A stretch of DNA of 63,557 nt from Oligoflexales bacterium (GCA_947468665.1 CANILH010000007.1:1-63557); one strand, 5' to 3'; positions 16,660 to 32,616 are shown, numbered from the stretch's first letter. A program made the numbers and translations. The notes: a model not told the origin generated them from the letters alone.

Positions 16660-17040
16660 ATGTCAGTTACTAAAGAACAAGTCGTACAATTCCTTGAGAA
16701 CATGACGCTTCTCGAAGCATCAGAGCTCGTTAAGGAACTCGAAACCAAGTTTGGCGTTAGCGCAGCTGCTCCAATGGCATTCGCAGCTGGTCCAGGCGCA
16801 GGCGCTCCAGGCGCAGTCGTTGAAGAGCAAACTGAGTTTACAGTTATCCTTAAAGAAGCTGGCGCTAACAAGATTAACGTCATCAAGGAAGTTCGCGCGG
16901 TTACCGGACTCGGCCTCAAGGAAGCTAAAGACCTTGTCGAAGGCGCTCCTAAGACCGTTAAAGAAGGCGCGAGCAAAGAAGAAGCAGACAAGATTAAAAA
17001 ACTTCTCGAAGCTGCCGGTGGCAAAGTCGAGCTTAAGTAA
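16660..17040 (+). CDS. rplL: 50S ribosomal protein L7/L12
   Basis: A 126-residue acidic protein: an N-terminal dimerisation domain ([27 protein letters not shown]), an Ala/Gly/Pro hinge and the C-terminal factor-binding domain ([39 protein letters not shown]). It recruits GTPase factors to the ribosome. The ATG at 16660 is preferred over a GTG five codons earlier because GGGAGG precedes it. Confidence 0.99.
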   Translation: MSVTKEQVVQFLENMTLLEASELVKELETKFGVSAAAPMAFAAGPGAGAPGAVVEEQTEFTVILKEAGANKINVIKEVRAVTGLGLKEAKDLVEGAPKTVKEGASKEEADKIKKLLEAAGGKVELK

Positions 17041-17072
17041 TTTGTTGTTGTTTGCCGCAGGCTAAACGAGCT

Positions 17073-17098
17073 GCTCGGGGGCGATCTCGCCTCCGGGC
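17073..17098 (+). promoter_or_regulatory. Attenuator-like hairpin between rplL and rpoB
   Basis: GCTCGGGGGC and GCCTCCGGGC can form a 10-bp stem (with G-U pairs) around GATCTC. There is no strong T run. In E. coli the same place holds a partial terminator and an RNase III site that lower rpoBC expression relative to the stalk proteins; a similar role is inferred. Confidence 0.5.
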
Positions 17099-17196
17099 TG
17101 TCGTTGTCTGTTATGTGCCGGTAGATTCCGCTTTGGCGTAATCTAGTCGACTGTTACACTTTCGTTTCTAATTTGCGAATAATTCAGGAGTATTTT

Positions 17197-20100
17197 ATGA
17201 CCTCCTTAGCAGCCAGCTACACACGTCCCCGTAAGAGCTTTGCAAAAGTCCTTCCAGCAGTCGGAATTCCATATCTGATCGAAATTCAGAGAAGCAGCTA
17301 TGCGCAGTTTCTCCAGGCCGATGTCGAACCCGCTAAGCGGAAGTTGATGGGCATCCAGGCTGTATTCAAGTCTATATTTCCGATTAAGGATACGAACGAC
17401 ACGGCGTCGGTAGATTTCGAGAGCTATCATTTCGAAGAGCCTAAATATACCGTAGACGAGTGTCGTCAGCGTGGCATGAGCTATGCGGCGCCGCTTCGCG
17501 TTGTTATTCGCCTTGTTATCTGGGAAAAAGAAGTTAAAGCCATCAAAGACGTCAAGGAGCAGGAAGTTTACTTCGGTGAGATCCCTCTGATGACCGCTGA
17601 TGGTACATTCATTATAAATGGTACTGAACGCGTTATCGTGTCTCAGTTGCATCGCTCATCCGGTGTGTTCTTCGACCATGATAAAGGCAAGAACAGCACA
17701 ACCGGTAAAGTGATTTTCTCGGCTCGTATTATCCCATACCGCGGTAGCTGGCTTGATTTTGAGTTTGACTCAAAGGATATCCTGCACGTCCGTATTGACC
17801 GCCGTCGTAAACTTCACGCGACTGTTTTACTTAAAGCTCTTGGGTATACAGAATCCGAGTTGCTTGATCAGTTCTACAAGCGTGAGACAATCCGCATTAA
17901 AGACGGTAAATTTGAGAAGAGACTCGATTACGATCTTCTTAAAGGCCAAAAGGCAAGCCTCGACATCGCCGATCCTAAGACTGGCGAGATTTACTGTAAG
18001 CGTGGCCGCCGTATTACTCCTGGCGCCATCCGTAAGATGCAGCAAGCAAAGCTTGAGTATCAGCATGTTGCCGCGGAAGACATTCTTGGCAAAATCGCTG
18101 CGACAAATATCAAAGACTCAAACGGTGAGATTGTAATTCCGCTTAACACTGAGTTTGACAAGGCGGAAATCACAAAGCTATTTGATCACGGCATCAATGA
18201 GTTCCAGGTGCTCTTTATCGATAACGTCAACGTGGATGCGTCGTTCCGCAATACTTTGACAAATGATAAAGTTGGCTCCCGCGACGAGGCCGTTGTTGAT
18301 GTCTATAAGCGCATGCGCCCAGGAGATCCTCCGACACTTGAGTCGGCAAACGACCTGTTCAATAAGCTGTTCTTTGACGCGGACCGTTACGATCTCAGCA
18401 TCGTTGGTCGTATCAAGCTTAACGAGCGCCTTGGTCTCAAGGTTGACCGCGAGCATCGTACACTGACCAAGGAAGATATCCTTGAGGCGGTAAAGTACCT
18501 GATCAAGCTGAAAAACGGCGAGGGCGATATCGACGATATTGACCATCTCGGAAACCGTCGCGTTCGCGCGGTTGGTGAGTTGCTTGAGAATCAATACCGC
18601 ATTGGTCTTCTTCGCATTGAGCGCGCTATTCGTGAGCGTCTCCAACTGCAAGACGTCGAGACACTTCTTCCTACGGATTTCATCAACAACAAGCCAGCGG
18701 CCGCTGTTGTTAAGGAATTCTTCGGTTCGAGCCAGTTGAGCCAGTTTATGGATCAGACGAACCCACTCTCCGAGATTACGCACAAGCGTCGTCTTTCGGC
18801 TCTTGGGCCCGGTGGTTTGAATCGTGACCGCGCTGGTTTCGAGGTTCGTGACGTTCACCCGACACATTACGGACGTATCTGTCCTGTTGAGACTCCTGAA
18901 GGTCCGAACATTGGTCTAATCGCGAGCTTGGCGTCCTACGCCAAGGTCAACGAGTTTGGATTCATTGAGACCCCTTATAAGACTATGGCTGACGGCAAAG
19001 TTACCTGGTTCGGTGCTCGTGACGAGCAAAAAGACCATGTGATCGCCCTGGCTCTTAGAGAAGGTTCACGTACCCCCGATGACCTCGTAGGCGCACGTCG
19101 CTCTGGTGAGGCCGAGATGGTTCGGTACGCGGAGGCGGACCTTATGGATGTATCGACAAACCAATTGGTGTCGGTAGCCGCTTCGTTGATTCCGTTCCTT
19201 CAAAACGATGATGCTAACCGCGCTTTGATGGGCTCTAACATGCAGCGTCAGGCTGTGCCGCTTGTCAGAACATCGGCTCCTTTGATTGGAACTGGTCTTG
19301 AGCGTATTGTGGCCCGTGACTCAGGCGCGACAGTCGTTGCACGCCGTGATGGTGAGGTCGTGTTTGTTGACGCTGAGCGTATCGTAGTTAAGAGCTCCGG
19401 CAAGGATCATAGTCCTACCGAGGTCGGTACTGACGTTGATATCTATAAACTCCAGAAGTACAAGCGTTCCAACGTTGATACCTGTATCAACCAGAAGCCG
19501 ATCGTCCGTAAGGGCGAGCAGGTCAAGACGAACGATATTATCGCTGACGGCTTCGCTACAGAGATGGGTGAGTTGGCTCTTGGTCAAAACGTCGTCGTGG
19601 CCTTCATGCCATGGAATGGTTACAACTTCGAGGATTCCATTCTTATCTCCGAGCGCGTTGTAAAAGAAGACCTCTTTACGTCCGTTCACATCCAGGAATT
19701 CGAGTGTATCTCCCGTGATACCAAACTTGGTCAGGAAGAAATCACTGCCGATATCCCTAACGTGGGTGAGGAGGCTCTCCGCAATATCGACGACGCAGGT
19801 ATTATCCGCGTTGGCGCTGAAGTGAAGCCTGGCGACATTCTCGCCGGTAAGATCACTCCTAAAGGTGAGACTCAATTGACTCCGGAAGAGAAGCTTCTTC
19901 GCGCTATTTTCGGTGAGAAGGCCGGCGACGTCCGCGATACATCCCAGCGCGTACCTCCAGGGGTTGCCGGGACTGTAATCGGCGCTAAAGTATTCTCCCG
20001 TCAGGGCGCGGACCGCGATTCCCGCAGTCAGATGATCGAGGAGCAGGAAATCCTCCGTATCCGTAAGGATGAGGCAGATACAATCGCGATTTATCGTGAT

Positions 20101-21318
20101 TCCGCCTCGACAAAGTTTGTCCGTATTGCCGCCGGTGATTCGACAGCTGTTGATGTCAAGGATAAGGACGGAAATGTTGTCGTCACCAAAGGCCTGAAAC
20201 TCGATTTGACCATGGTTCAGGGTCTGGATTATTCCCTCTGGGAACAGCTGTCCCTCAAGGACGCTGGCAAGAACAGTGATCTTCGTAAGGCGCTCGACAG
20301 CTTGCGCGACAAGATCAATATTGAGCGTTACTTCACAGACGAGAAGATCAAGAAAATCAGGAAGGGCGATGAACTCCCCCCTGGCGTGATCAAGATGGTC
20401 AAAATTTACGTCGCTATTAAGCGTAAGCTTCAAGTGGGCGATAAGATGGCCGGACGTCACGGCAACAAGGGTGTGGTTTCCCGTATCCTTCCGGAAGAGG
20501 ATATGCCGTTCCTCAATAGCGGACGTCCAGTTGACGTCGTTCTTAACCCGCTCGGTGTACCGAGCCGTATGAACGTCGGTCAGATTCTTGAGACTCACCT
20601 TGGGTGGGCCGCTAAAGGTCTCGGCGAGAAGCTTAACCGCTACATCGAGGAGAACTTCAACAGGCCAGCCCTGGAGAAAATGGCTCTTGAGATTTGGAAA
20701 GACGAGACACAAGACGCTGAAGTCCGCAAGTTTGTGAAGTCCGGCACCGATGACGAGCTGAAGGCGTTTATTCGCAAGTTCAAGGACGGTGTTCACTTCG
20801 CTAACCCTGTGTTTGACGGTGTTGGCGAAGCTGAGATTCGCGCGGCTCTTGAGCTCGCGGATTTGGACCCCAGTGGCCAGGTTGAGCTGTTTGACGGACG
20901 CACCGGCAACAAGTTCGATAAAAAAGTTACTGTAGGCGTTATGTACGTCTTGAAGCTTCACCATCTTGTTGATGAGAAGATTCACGCCCGCTCAATTGGT
21001 CCGTACTCGATGGTTACGCAGCAGCCTCTCGGCGGTAAAGCGCAGTTTGGTGGTCAGCGTCTCGGAGAGATGGAAGTGTGGGCGATGGAGGCTTACGGCG
21101 CGGCATATACGCTTCAGGAGTTCCTTACTGTTAAGTCTGATGACGTCATGGGTCGTACGCGTATGTACGAGTCTATCGTCAAAGGCAACAACATGATGAC
21201 TCCTGGTCTGCCAGAGTCGTTCAACGTTCTTGTACAGGAGTTGAAGTCTCTCGCGCTTGACGTGAATCTCCTCCGTAAAGACGGTGCGGAGCTTAACGCG
21301 GACGCGAACCCAAGTTGA
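17197..21318 (+). CDS. rpoB: DNA-directed RNA polymerase subunit beta
   Basis: A 1373-residue subunit. The rifampicin region reads [14 protein letters not shown] then [13 protein letters not shown], with the Asp, His and Ser of the sensitive form present. Other family landmarks are [39 protein letters not shown] and the C-terminal [18 protein letters not shown]. With beta-prime it forms the catalytic core of transcription. The ATG at 17197 is selected because CAGGAG precedes it; a TTG eight codons earlier overlaps that site. Codon use favours GTT, CGT and CTT, as in the neighbouring highly expressed genes. rpoC starts 44 bases later. Confidence 0.99.
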   Translation: MTSLAASYTRPRKSFAKVLPAVGIPYLIEIQRSSYAQFLQADVEPAKRKLMGIQAVFKSIFPIKDTNDTASVDFESYHFEEPKYTVDECRQRGMSYAAPLRVVIRLVIWEKEVKAIKDVKEQEVYFGEIPLMTADGTFIINGTERVIVSQLHRSSGVFFDHDKGKNSTTGKVIFSARIIPYRGSWLDFEFDSKDILHVRIDRRRKLHATVLLKALGYTESELLDQFYKRETIRIKDGKFEKRLDYDLLKGQKASLDIADPKTGEIYCKRGRRITPGAIRKMQQAKLEYQHVAAEDILGKIAATNIKDSNGEIVIPLNTEFDKAEITKLFDHGINEFQVLFIDNVNVDASFRNTLTNDKVGSRDEAVVDVYKRMRPGDPPTLESANDLFNKLFFDADRYDLSIVGRIKLNERLGLKVDREHRTLTKEDILEAVKYLIKLKNGEGDIDDIDHLGNRRVRAVGELLENQYRIGLLRIERAIRERLQLQDVETLLPTDFINNKPAAAVVKEFFGSSQLSQFMDQTNPLSEITHKRRLSALGPGGLNRDRAGFEVRDVHPTHYGRICPVETPEGPNIGLIASLASYAKVNEFGFIETPYKTMADGKVTWFGARDEQKDHVIALALREGSRTPDDLVGARRSGEAEMVRYAEADLMDVSTNQLVSVAASLIPFLQNDDANRALMGSNMQRQAVPLVRTSAPLIGTGLERIVARDSGATVVARRDGEVVFVDAERIVVKSSGKDHSPTEVGTDVDIYKLQKYKRSNVDTCINQKPIVRKGEQVKTNDIIADGFATEMGELALGQNVVVAFMPWNGYNFEDSILISERVVKEDLFTSVHIQEFECISRDTKLGQEEITADIPNVGEEALRNIDDAGIIRVGAEVKPGDILAGKITPKGETQLTPEEKLLRAIFGEKAGDVRDTSQRVPPGVAGTVIGAKVFSRQGADRDSRSQMIEEQEILRIRKDEADTIAIYRDSASTKFVRIAAGDSTAVDVKDKDGNVVVTKGLKLDLTMVQGLDYSLWEQLSLKDAGKNSDLRKALDSLRDKINIERYFTDEKIKKIRKGDELPPGVIKMVKIYVAIKRKLQVGDKMAGRHGNKGVVSRILPEEDMPFLNSGRPVDVVLNPLGVPSRMNVGQILETHLGWAAKGLGEKLNRYIEENFNRPALEKMALEIWKDETQDAEVRKFVKSGTDDELKAFIRKFKDGVHFANPVFDGVGEAEIRAALELADLDPSGQVELFDGRTGNKFDKKVTVGVMYVLKLHHLVDEKIHARSIGPYSMVTQQPLGGKAQFGGQRLGEMEVWAMEAYGAAYTLQEFLTVKSDDVMGRTRMYESIVKGNNMMTPGLPESFNVLVQELKSLALDVNLLRKDGAELNADANPS

Positions 21319-21362
21319 TTGTACGTGAATCGGAATCCTAGACCTGAAAAGGGGAGTGCAAC

Positions 21363-25493
<4,131 letters not shown>

Positions 25494-25661
25494 TAGAATC
25501 AGGGTGTTACTCGTGGGCAGGGAGGCCTCGTTTCAAAGCACTCACAAGCCGGAGTTGAGAGATCCTCAGGATTTCTTAAGAAAGGCGAGAAATGAGTTGC
25601 GGGGAGATGAGGGGTTTGCTATGAGTACCGTCCGTTTTTGGAAATTAAACGAGGAAAATTA

Positions 25662-26060
25662 ATGCCTACGATCAATCAGCTGATTAGCCAAGGCCGCCAG
25701 AAAGTGACTTACAAGTCCAAGTCTCCGGCGCTTAACAACAACCCATTCCGTCGTGGGGTATGTACTCGCGTATATACAACGACACCGAAGAAGCCGAACT
25801 CCGCGCTCCGTAAAGTAGCACGGGTTCGTCTGACCAACGGCATCGAAGTTTCCAGCTACATTGGTGGCATGGGACATAACCTTCAAGAGCATAGCGTTGT
25901 TCTTGTTCGCGGTGGCCGGGTAAAAGATCTTCCAGGTGTTCGTTACCACGTTATCCGCGGCGCACTCGATTGCCAGGGCGTGAGCGCACGTCGTAAAGGT
26001 CGTTCGAAGTATGGTGCTAAGAAGCCTAAGGCCGGCGCTGCCGCCGCCGCCAAGAAATAA
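25662..26060 (+). CDS. rpsL: 30S ribosomal protein S12
   Basis: A 132-residue protein with the decoding-centre loops [22 protein letters not shown] and [17 protein letters not shown]. Lys in the PKKPNS box and in VKDLPG are as in streptomycin-sensitive bacteria. The tail ends in an Ala/Lys run. The ATG at 25662 follows GAGGAAAA; an in-frame codon eight positions earlier is not a likely start. It is 13 bases from rpsG. Confidence 0.99.
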   Translation: MPTINQLISQGRQKVTYKSKSPALNNNPFRRGVCTRVYTTTPKKPNSALRKVARVRLTNGIEVSSYIGGMGHNLQEHSVVLVRGGRVKDLPGVRYHVIRGALDCQGVSARRKGRSKYGAKKPKAGAAAAAKK

Positions 26061-26067
26061 GGAGTAG

Positions 26068-26562
<495 letters not shown>

Positions 26563-26566
26563 TAGG

Positions 26567-26690
26567 GTTTTGGGGTGAAATGACCCCGCTAGCGTCGTTA
26601 CTCGTCGCGCGCGGTTGCTCATTTACAACTCGTAAACTCCGCACCGCGCGCTCCTCGTGCCTAGCTATCGGGGTCATTTGACCCCAAAAC
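26567..26690. repeat. Large nested inverted repeat between rpsG and fusA
   Basis: The outer 22-base arms (26567-26588 and 26669-26690) are complementary with one mismatch. Each arm itself contains a near-palindrome of the form GGGGTCAAATGACCCC. The inside holds a second, imperfect pairing: GCGCGCGGT-type sequence against ACCGCGCGC around a TTTAC/GTAAA stem. The whole 124 bases could fold as one long hairpin or a cruciform. It may be a repetitive extragenic element; copy number elsewhere cannot be seen from here. Confidence 0.75.
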
Positions 26691-26727
26691 GCATAAGGGT
26701 GATTCGAGGGGAGAATTAAAATCTAAA

Positions 26728-26761
26728 AGAGACCGAGTCGAAAGATTCGGTCTCTTTTTTT
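26728..26761 (+). terminator. Rho-independent terminator upstream of fusA
   Basis: AGAGACCGAGTC, loop GAAA, GATTCGGTCTCT (12-bp stem with one G-U pair), followed by seven Ts. It should end rpsL-rpsG transcription. fusA then needs its own promoter in the remaining 70 bases; no clear match was found there. Confidence 0.9.
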
Positions 26762-26831
26762 GTGTGTTTTTGCTAGGTTATTGGCTCCCAAAAATTGGGG
26801 TTATCTAGCCGGTTAAAGAGGGAATCTCGGG

Positions 26832-28910
26832 ATGAGCGCGAAACCAACTGAATTGAGGATGCTGCGTAATATCGGGATTATGGCCCATATTGACGCGGGT
26901 AAGACGACTACGACCGAGAGGATATTGTTTTATACCGGGCAGATTCACCGGGTAGGAGAAGTGCACGAGGGAAATACCACCACTGACTGGATGGTGCAGG
27001 AGCAGGAGCGCGGGATTACGATCACCGCCGCCGCCGTGACCTCTTACTGGAAAAATCATCAGATCAATATTATCGATACACCCGGTCACGTTGACTTCAC
27101 TATTGAGGTGGAGCGTTCGCTGCGTGTTCTCGATGGCGCGATCGCCGTATTTGACGGAGTGAGTGGTGTTGAACCGCAGTCAGAGACTGTGTGGCGGCAG
27201 GCGAATAAGTATAAAGTTCCGCGGATTTGTTTCGTGAACAAGATGGACCGCGTCGGCGCGGACTTCATCGCGGCGGTTGAGTCCATGCGTGAGCGGCTCG
27301 CGGCCAATCCAGTGCCGTTTCAGTTGCCGATCGGATCGGAAGACCAGTTTTCTGGTGTTGTAGATCTCGTGAAAATGAAGGCACTTGTGTGGGGAGTGGG
27401 TGATACCAAGGGCGACAAGTGGGACGAGGTTGATATTCCGGCCGATATGGCTGTTGACGCCGCTCTTGCTAGAGAGTTTTTGGTAGAGCAGCTCGCTAAC
27501 TGTGACGACGCCCTTGCGGAGAAGTATCTCGGTGGCGAGGCAATTACTGAGGCTGAATTAAAGGCTGCGGCGCGTCGTGGGACCATTGAATTTAAATTCG
27601 TGCCAGTTTTCTGCGGGAGTGCCTTCAAGAATAAAGGCGTGCAGCCATTACTTGATGCGGTGATTGATTATTTGCCGTCTCCAATTGAGCTTCCCAACGT
27701 CGAAGGCATGGATGTTGAGGATGAGGATAAGAAATTAACCCGTAAACGCGGGTCTGAAGATTTTTTCTCAGGACTGGCGTTTAAGATTATGACTGATCCT
27801 TTTGTAGGACAGCTCTCTTTTGTTCGCGTTTACTCGGGCTCAATCTCAGTTGGGGAGGTTGTCCTGAATACCAGAACCGACAAGCGCGAGCGTATTTCTA
27901 AGATTTTGCGTATGCAAGCCAATGTCCGAGAGGAGCTTGAGACCGTTGGAGCAGGTGAGATAGTCGCGATCGCTGGTTTCAAACAAATCGCGACTGGCGA
28001 TACGATATGTGATCACAAACACCCGATTCGGTTTGAGAGCGTTATGTTCCCAGAGCCGGTTATCTCCATCGCGCTTGAAGCCAAGAGTTCCGCGGATACT
28101 GATAAACTTCAAAAAGCGCTTGAGCGTCTTCAAAACGAGGATCCCTCGTTTCGCGTGAGTTTTAACGCCGAGACCGCGCAGACGCTACTATCGGGAATGG
28201 GCGAGCTTCATCTTGAGATTATCGTGGACCGGCTTAAGCGCGAATTTAAAGCAGACTGTAACGTTGGCCATCCTCAGGTTAGCTATCGTGAGACGATCTC
28301 CAAGGCAGGTAAAGTCGATGAGACTCACCGCCGAGAGGGTGCGGGTATCAACCAATTCGCCCAAGTGTCCGTGGAATTTGAGCCAGGCGAGCGCTCTGGT
28401 GGTCTGGTGTTTGAGAATAAGGTCAAAGAAAATAAACTTCCTAAGCAATATGTCGAGCAGGTCAAAAAAGGTCTCGAGGAGGCGTTACTTGCCGGTCCTA
28501 TCGCCGGGTTCCCGGTTGTGGGCGTTAAGGCGAGACTTGTTGACGGTAGATTTGATCCAGCGATCCCGGATCCAAATGCATTTAAGGTCGCAGCCGGCAT
28601 GGCGCTGCGCCGTGGACTTAGAGAAGCCAGTCCGTTACTGCTTGAGCCTGTGATGGCTCTGGAAGTTATTTCTCCCGATGATTATCTCTCAAACGTGATG
28701 ACTGATCTCAATAGCCGCAGGGCCCAGGTCAATAACGTGACCATGAAGGGACATCTTCAGTGCGTGGAGGCTAACACCACATTGTCTGAGATGTTTGGTT
28801 ATTCGACACAGCTACGTTCTATCAGCCAGGGGCGGGCGACATTTACCATGAAGTTTGCGAGCTATGAGCAGGTCTCGGCGCAAACGTTGAAGCGAATTAC
28901 TGGGCTTTAA
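26832..28910 (+). CDS. fusA: Translation elongation factor EF-G
   Basis: A 692-residue GTPase that drives ribosomal translocation. G1 is [10 protein letters not shown]2 ERGITI, G3 DTPGHVDF and G4 NKMD. Domains II to V follow, including [25 protein letters not shown] and the C-terminal [21 protein letters not shown]. Length matches EF-G1. A weak purine-rich site precedes the ATG. Its stop overlaps the stop of the convergent PLP-enzyme gene. Confidence 0.98.
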   Translation: MSAKPTELRMLRNIGIMAHIDAGKTTTTERILFYTGQIHRVGEVHEGNTTTDWMVQEQERGITITAAAVTSYWKNHQINIIDTPGHVDFTIEVERSLRVLDGAIAVFDGVSGVEPQSETVWRQANKYKVPRICFVNKMDRVGADFIAAVESMRERLAANPVPFQLPIGSEDQFSGVVDLVKMKALVWGVGDTKGDKWDEVDIPADMAVDAALAREFLVEQLANCDDALAEKYLGGEAITEAELKAAARRGTIEFKFVPVFCGSAFKNKGVQPLLDAVIDYLPSPIELPNVEGMDVEDEDKKLTRKRGSEDFFSGLAFKIMTDPFVGQLSFVRVYSGSISVGEVVLNTRTDKRERISKILRMQANVREELETVGAGEIVAIAGFKQIATGDTICDHKHPIRFESVMFPEPVISIALEAKSSADTDKLQKALERLQNEDPSFRVSFNAETAQTLLSGMGELHLEIIVDRLKREFKADCNVGHPQVSYRETISKAGKVDETHRREGAGINQFAQVSVEFEPGERSGGLVFENKVKENKLPKQYVEQVKKGLEEALLAGPIAGFPVVGVKARLVDGRFDPAIPDPNAFKVAAGMALRRGLREASPLLLEPVMALEVISPDDYLSNVMTDLNSRRAQVNNVTMKGHLQCVEANTTLSEMFGYSTQLRSISQGRATFTMKFASYEQVSAQTLKRITGL

Positions 28911-29923
28911 TCTTCAGCTATCTGGTTATAGCCCATCAGTCCTGTCACGCCGCCGGTATGGATTATTACAATCCTGCCGCGACAGTTTTGCCCTCTGATG
29001 AGATCAAAAGCCCGCATAAATAATTTTCCGCTATAAACTGGATCCGTGAGGATTCCATGTTCTCTTGCCATGTATCGTATGAATTCAAAAAGTGCCTCAC
29101 TTGTGGCGCCGTAGGATCTTGGGCTTAAGGGGCGGTAGACCCTGGTGAAGTGGCTAACATCAGCCCAGGTTACGCCAGTCACCGGTGTGACCCACTCCCG
29201 GAAGGCAGCCTCTACCTGCTCCTCAAAACCGGCCATCTGAATAATGTGAAGTTTGGTTGTTTTGTCGAAGCCTTTTTTTAAAAGCCCCGCAGCTAGCGAT
29301 GCACTGCTTAATGCGGTTCCGCTATCGATAAACACGTGCGCGGGTGGCTTTTGATCAGCCCATTCACTTCGGGTCCGCGTGATCTCGTCGGCGAGTGTCA
29401 GACATCCGTCGACTGCTTCCATACAGCCGCCGCCTTCCTGGAGGACGAGAGAGGGACTTCCATCGAGTTTAAGTTTGCTTGCGAGATCTTGCATCAGGAT
29501 GGGAATGGAGGATTTTTCGGCCCGCGGAATAAGCACCAGACGTCCCGGAGGAAGGGCAAGCTTAATCAGCATGCGATTGCCCGCGGTACCTCCCTCGCTG
29601 TGGTCTTCTACCGCAAACACGGTCAGCGCGATGCCGGCCTCGGTGCATAAAATCGCCGCTGCCGCGAGGTTATTGCTGTTTACGCCGCCGGTGGCGATGA
29701 TGTGTTTTATGTCGTTGGCTAAACAGTGGCCGGTGATGGCCGCGTATTTTCGGGCCTTGGTACCCCAGAATCCGCGGAGTTCGTCGTCACGCAAGACCCA
29801 GATGTCCCGCCCGTCCAGGTCAGACAAGTACGGGTCATGACCCACAAGCTTTGGCTTAATGGGAGTGACCCGTACAGATAGATCAACATTTAAGGACGTT
29901 AATGGTGGCGTTTTGGAAATCAA
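28907..29923 (-). CDS. ACC deaminase/D-cysteine desulfhydrase family PLP enzyme
   Basis: A fold-type II PLP enzyme of about 338 residues. The lysine that should hold PLP is in [15 protein letters not shown], the phosphate or substrate-binding loop is [14 protein letters not shown], and the C-terminus has the family box [11 protein letters not shown]. Members deaminate 1-aminocyclopropane-1-carboxylate or, more often in bacteria, release sulfide and ammonia from D-cysteine; the residues that separate the two could not be judged. A TTG at 29923, just after the upstream lipoprotein stop, is preferred as the start. An ATG at 29983 would add 20 very basic residues and overlap the upstream gene by 58 bases. 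Confidence 0.8.
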   Translation of the reverse strand: MISKTPPLTSLNVDLSVRVTPIKPKLVGHDPYLSDLDGRDIWVLRDDELRGFWGTKARKYAAITGHCLANDIKHIIATGGVNSNNLAAAAILCTEAGIALTVFAVEDHSEGGTAGNRMLIKLALPPGRLVLIPRAEKSSIPILMQDLASKLKLDGSPSLVLQEGGGCMEAVDGCLTLADEITRTRSEWADQKPPAHVFIDSGTALSSASLAAGLLKKGFDKTTKLHIIQMAGFEEQVEAAFREWVTPVTGVTWADVSHFTRVYRPLSPRSYGATSEALFEFIRYMAREHGILTDPVYSGKLFMRAFDLIRGQNCRGRIVIIHTGGVTGLMGYNQIAED

Positions 29924-29925
29924 GG

Positions 29926-30648
29926 TCAGCGGCAAGCCTTGATGGAAGATTTTTCGCTTTCTTCCTCGTTTGGCATATCCCATACGGAAACAGAGATGGC
30001 TTTCGCGTTTTTGGGATCGACTTTGGCTTTTCTAAGCTCCATATCATCACCGAGGGTGACGCCACCTTTATTGATATTGGCTATGACGCCTGAGATGTCA
30101 CCGCTGAAACACAGCTCGCCACCTGCCGCGGGAGCTTCACAGTGATTGTCCTCAATCGCTTTGAATGAGCCGCCGTCCTCACCTTTACACTTTACACCTG
30201 AGTACTGTACCGGCTCGTTGTCCGCAGGTTCATTTTCCGCTGGGGCATGCTTCATAGACGCCATGACCGCGAGGCGCGTTTTGCCAACACAAGGGGGCAT
30301 GGTCACGTGCTTTTCCTTAAAACCGTTGGAATCCCAAAGTTGAAACTCAAGTAATTTTCCGGCGCCCTTTTTGGGGAGTTTAAGCTGGTAGTCGTCTTGA
30401 ACAATTACATTATTGGAGGTTATAAACTCGCTCACGCTGTCCCGGGATCCGATGTAGCAGAAGGTAAGGGGCATGCCGCAAACGACTGACGAGTACTCGG
30501 ACCATTTTTTGGTGTTGTCTTCTTTGCAGCCAAGGACAGCGAAGCCTTTGTTGCCGTGAGCCTGCGCGGATTTTACGCCCGCATTTGACGCGGTCTTACA
30601 GGAAACAAGTGATGCGCCCATTGCCAAAGCGAGAATAAAAATGTTCAT
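29926..30648 (-). CDS. Lipoprotein of unknown function
   Basis: A 240-residue protein with a lipoprotein signal peptide (MNIFILALAMGASLVSC), lipobox LVSC and Cys17 as the lipid site. The mature part has several cysteines (in VLGCKED, VVCGMPLTFCYIG, MPPCVG, VKCKGEDG, HCEAP, LCFSGD) that could form disulfides in the periplasm. No known domain is recognised. It is immediately upstream of the PLP-enzyme gene, so the two may be co-transcribed, and divergent from another cysteine-bearing lipoprotein. Confidence 0.75.
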   Translation of the reverse strand: MNIFILALAMGASLVSCKTASNAGVKSAQAHGNKGFAVLGCKEDNTKKWSEYSSVVCGMPLTFCYIGSRDSVSEFITSNNVIVQDDYQLKLPKKGAGKLLEFQLWDSNGFKEKHVTMPPCVGKTRLAVMASMKHAPAENEPADNEPVQYSGVKCKGEDGGSFKAIEDNHCEAPAAGGELCFSGDISGVIANINKGGVTLGDDMELRKAKVDPKNAKAISVSVWDMPNEEESEKSSIKACR

Positions 30649-30819
30649 AGCGAAAGCTCCAACGAATTAAAGGGTTTGTGCCCTATATTCTACGTGGCGT
30701 GGGCTTGGTCGGTCAAGGTTGGAAAAGGGGGGGCTTTGTTGCGCTTAAATTTGCGGAGCGGTACCATATTAGGGTGCCCTGACTTTACTAAACATAGCCA
30801 CAAATGTGGGGAGGCTCTT

Positions 30820-31503
30820 ATGAAGTTGATTTCAATATTGCTTGTTGCTGGAATCGCGGCGCAGTTTGTTGGGTGTAAGGCAGCAGGCAAGAGGGGGGAC
30901 GCTGGGCTGGCGTCCGCGGATTCTGGTAATACGAGCCTCGCAGCCAGGGACCGGCACTCGTATACAGATGCTGAGCTTCAGCGCCACGAGAAGTATGTAG
31001 AGTCAAAGCTACCGGGTGGAATCTATTTGGTTAAGGTTCCCAACATGAGGCCTCATAACTTTCCGAATGATGGCGTCTATCAGTCCTGTGACAAAGTATA
31101 CAACGCGGCTAAATCGGGAACTGACGCTGACCTTCTTGCCAAATTGGGGTCGGGATATGCCGCTGATTTCGGATTTGAGACATGCTCCGTAGCGAATTTT
31201 TATAAGGGCATCATGCCGCTCAGGACTTGTGTCGAGGCGATTGAATGTGTCGGCAAAAAAATTCGGGACGCGAAAGGAGATGTCCACATCAGCATGCTCT
31301 ATAATTTTGACTATAAACAGGGTGATGAAGGCGGCGGCTCGCAGGTTGACTGCGTGACCAGCATCCGGGAAAACTTTCTCATCAATGGTAAACCTAGTGG
31401 GGCTGCACCGGGTGATGAAACTCCCTTTGACCTTGTGGAGTTCACGGCAAAGGGTAATGCCGAGTCCACTGCCAAGGGCTGTATTGTGACGATGACTAAT
31501 TAA
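30820..31503 (+). CDS. Lipoprotein of unknown function
   Basis: A 227-residue protein starting at the ATG with GGGGAGG upstream; a longer in-frame extension lacks an RBS. The signal peptide ends at lipobox FVGC (Cys19). The mature sequence is soluble and carries several cysteines (YQSCDKV, FETCSV, LRTCVEAIECVG, VDCVTS, KGCIV), suggesting a disulfide-stabilised periplasmic or surface protein. No family recognised. It resembles the divergent neighbour in size and in conserved-cysteine style but clear sequence similarity was not seen. Confidence 0.75.
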   Translation: MKLISILLVAGIAAQFVGCKAAGKRGDAGLASADSGNTSLAARDRHSYTDAELQRHEKYVESKLPGGIYLVKVPNMRPHNFPNDGVYQSCDKVYNAAKSGTDADLLAKLGSGYAADFGFETCSVANFYKGIMPLRTCVEAIECVGKKIRDAKGDVHISMLYNFDYKQGDEGGGSQVDCVTSIRENFLINGKPSGAAPGDETPFDLVEFTAKGNAESTAKGCIVTMTN

Positions 31504-31670
31504 AAATGGTACATTTTTAATTGGCGCGCAACAGGGATTACGACAAATAAGTGGAAGATAGACGCCGGCAGAAGTGTGGACATAGGAGTAGCCCACAATA
31601 AATTTTACCGCGTTTAAAAAGGTCTTCTAGGTTTGCAGGTAGTTTTTTAAAAGCGCAACGATGGTAGGGG

Positions 31671-32045
31671 TTAGTCGCTATTAAAGTCAGCTTTAGGCCA
31701 GAGTTGAACTTCCCCTGCAATAGCAGGTAAGCCTTCCGTATCTAAAGCCTTGATGAAACGTCGGATGAAGACAGCGTTGCGGACCTGCCGCAGTTTAACG
31801 GAATCGAGCACCATGAGGACCAGGGCTGGCTTCTTCTTAAGGATTCCGCTGTGATCAGCGAAGTTGCGATCTTTCGTGATGATGACCTCGAAGTCGCTTT
31901 TAGCCAATTCAGCTCCAAGGGCGCCGTTCTTAAACCCTGCCCACTCGGTTTCATGCACGGAAACCACGTTGAAGCCAATATTTCTAAGGGCTACAGCGAG
32001 GCTATCGGAGAAGTTCTCGTCGAGGATGATGCGTTTATTCTTCAA
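31671..32045 (-). CDS. DUF5615 PIN-like toxin
   Basis: A 124-residue protein with the acidic pattern of the DUF5615 PIN-like family: ILDENFSDSLAVALRNIGFNVVSV at the N-terminus, then GALGAELAKSDFEVIITKDRNFAD. Family members are presumed RNases of VapC type. The start is TTG and overlaps the end of the DUF433 gene by four bases (TTGA), the standard antitoxin-first toxin-antitoxin layout. Confidence 0.82.
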   Translation of the reverse strand: MKNKRIILDENFSDSLAVALRNIGFNVVSVHETEWAGFKNGALGAELAKSDFEVIITKDRNFADHSGILKKKPALVLMVLDSVKLRQVRNAVFIRRFIKALDTEGLPAIAGEVQLWPKADFNSD

Positions 32046-32308
32046 CCAACGGCCTCTTCAACCGCAAGCTTGCCTGCGTACCTAATAGCCTCATAGACGG
32101 CGTCAACGGGTAAAGAGTACATCTCGGCCAGCTCTTCTAAGGGGATTCCATTGGCCATTTCCTCAAGAAGCTGGGCAACCGAAAGCCGCCTATCGGCAAA
32201 AGCTGCGATGCCGCCAAGGTATTCGGCATCCTTTACAATGTATCTATACCCGGGAATGAGGCTTGCAGGACCAACCCTTCTTTTGTCGTGTTTTAATGCC
32301 TTGCTCAT
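32042..32308 (-). CDS. DUF433 antitoxin
   Basis: An 88-residue DNA-binding type protein. The DUF433 features are present: GYRYIVKDAEYLGGIAAFADRRLSVAQLLEEMANGIPLEELAEMYSLPVDAVYEAIRYA, a winged or ribbon helix-turn-helix pattern. GGAGGGAG lies seven bases before the ATG. DUF433 proteins are the usual antitoxin partners of DUF5615 PIN-like toxins; neutralisation and autorepression are inferred from the family. Confidence 0.85.
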   Translation of the reverse strand: MSKALKHDKRRVGPASLIPGYRYIVKDAEYLGGIAAFADRRLSVAQLLEEMANGIPLEELAEMYSLPVDAVYEAIRYAGKLAVEEAVG

Positions 32309-32463
32309 AGACGCTCCCTCCGGGCAACCGATAGGGGTAATAATATCGAATTCTAGCTAAACCTGCCAGAACCGAACTGAGGGCGAAATTTTAGCCGGCT
32401 CGGCGGGAGTAATAGGTCTTTTATCTTTCTATGCTAACCATCTTCATAGCGTAATCTAATGAA

Positions 32464-32540
32464 TGGTGCGGGTACGCTGACTCGAACAGCGGACCTCCAC
32501 GATGTCAACGTGGCGCTCTAACCAACTGAGCTATACCCGC
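32464..32540 (-). tRNA. tRNA-Val (anticodon GAC)
   Basis: A 77-base cloverleaf on the minus strand: acceptor GCGGGTA with TACCCGC, anticodon stem CCACG/CGTGG around loop TTGACAT, T loop TTCGAGT, encoded CCA. It sits at the edge of the toxin-antitoxin-rich region. Confidence 0.96.
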
Positions 32541-32616
32541 AAAGGCTAGGGCAGAGGTTATAGTCCGGGGCCCGAGGGGTTGTCAAGGACGTATCAAGGG
32601 GGCTTAGATCGCCTGA

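Noticed and set aside
19321-20985. A 554-codon open frame on the minus strand inside rpoB
   Set aside because: It is fully antisense to conserved rpoB sequence and has no RBS or family similarity; it arises from rpoB codon bias.
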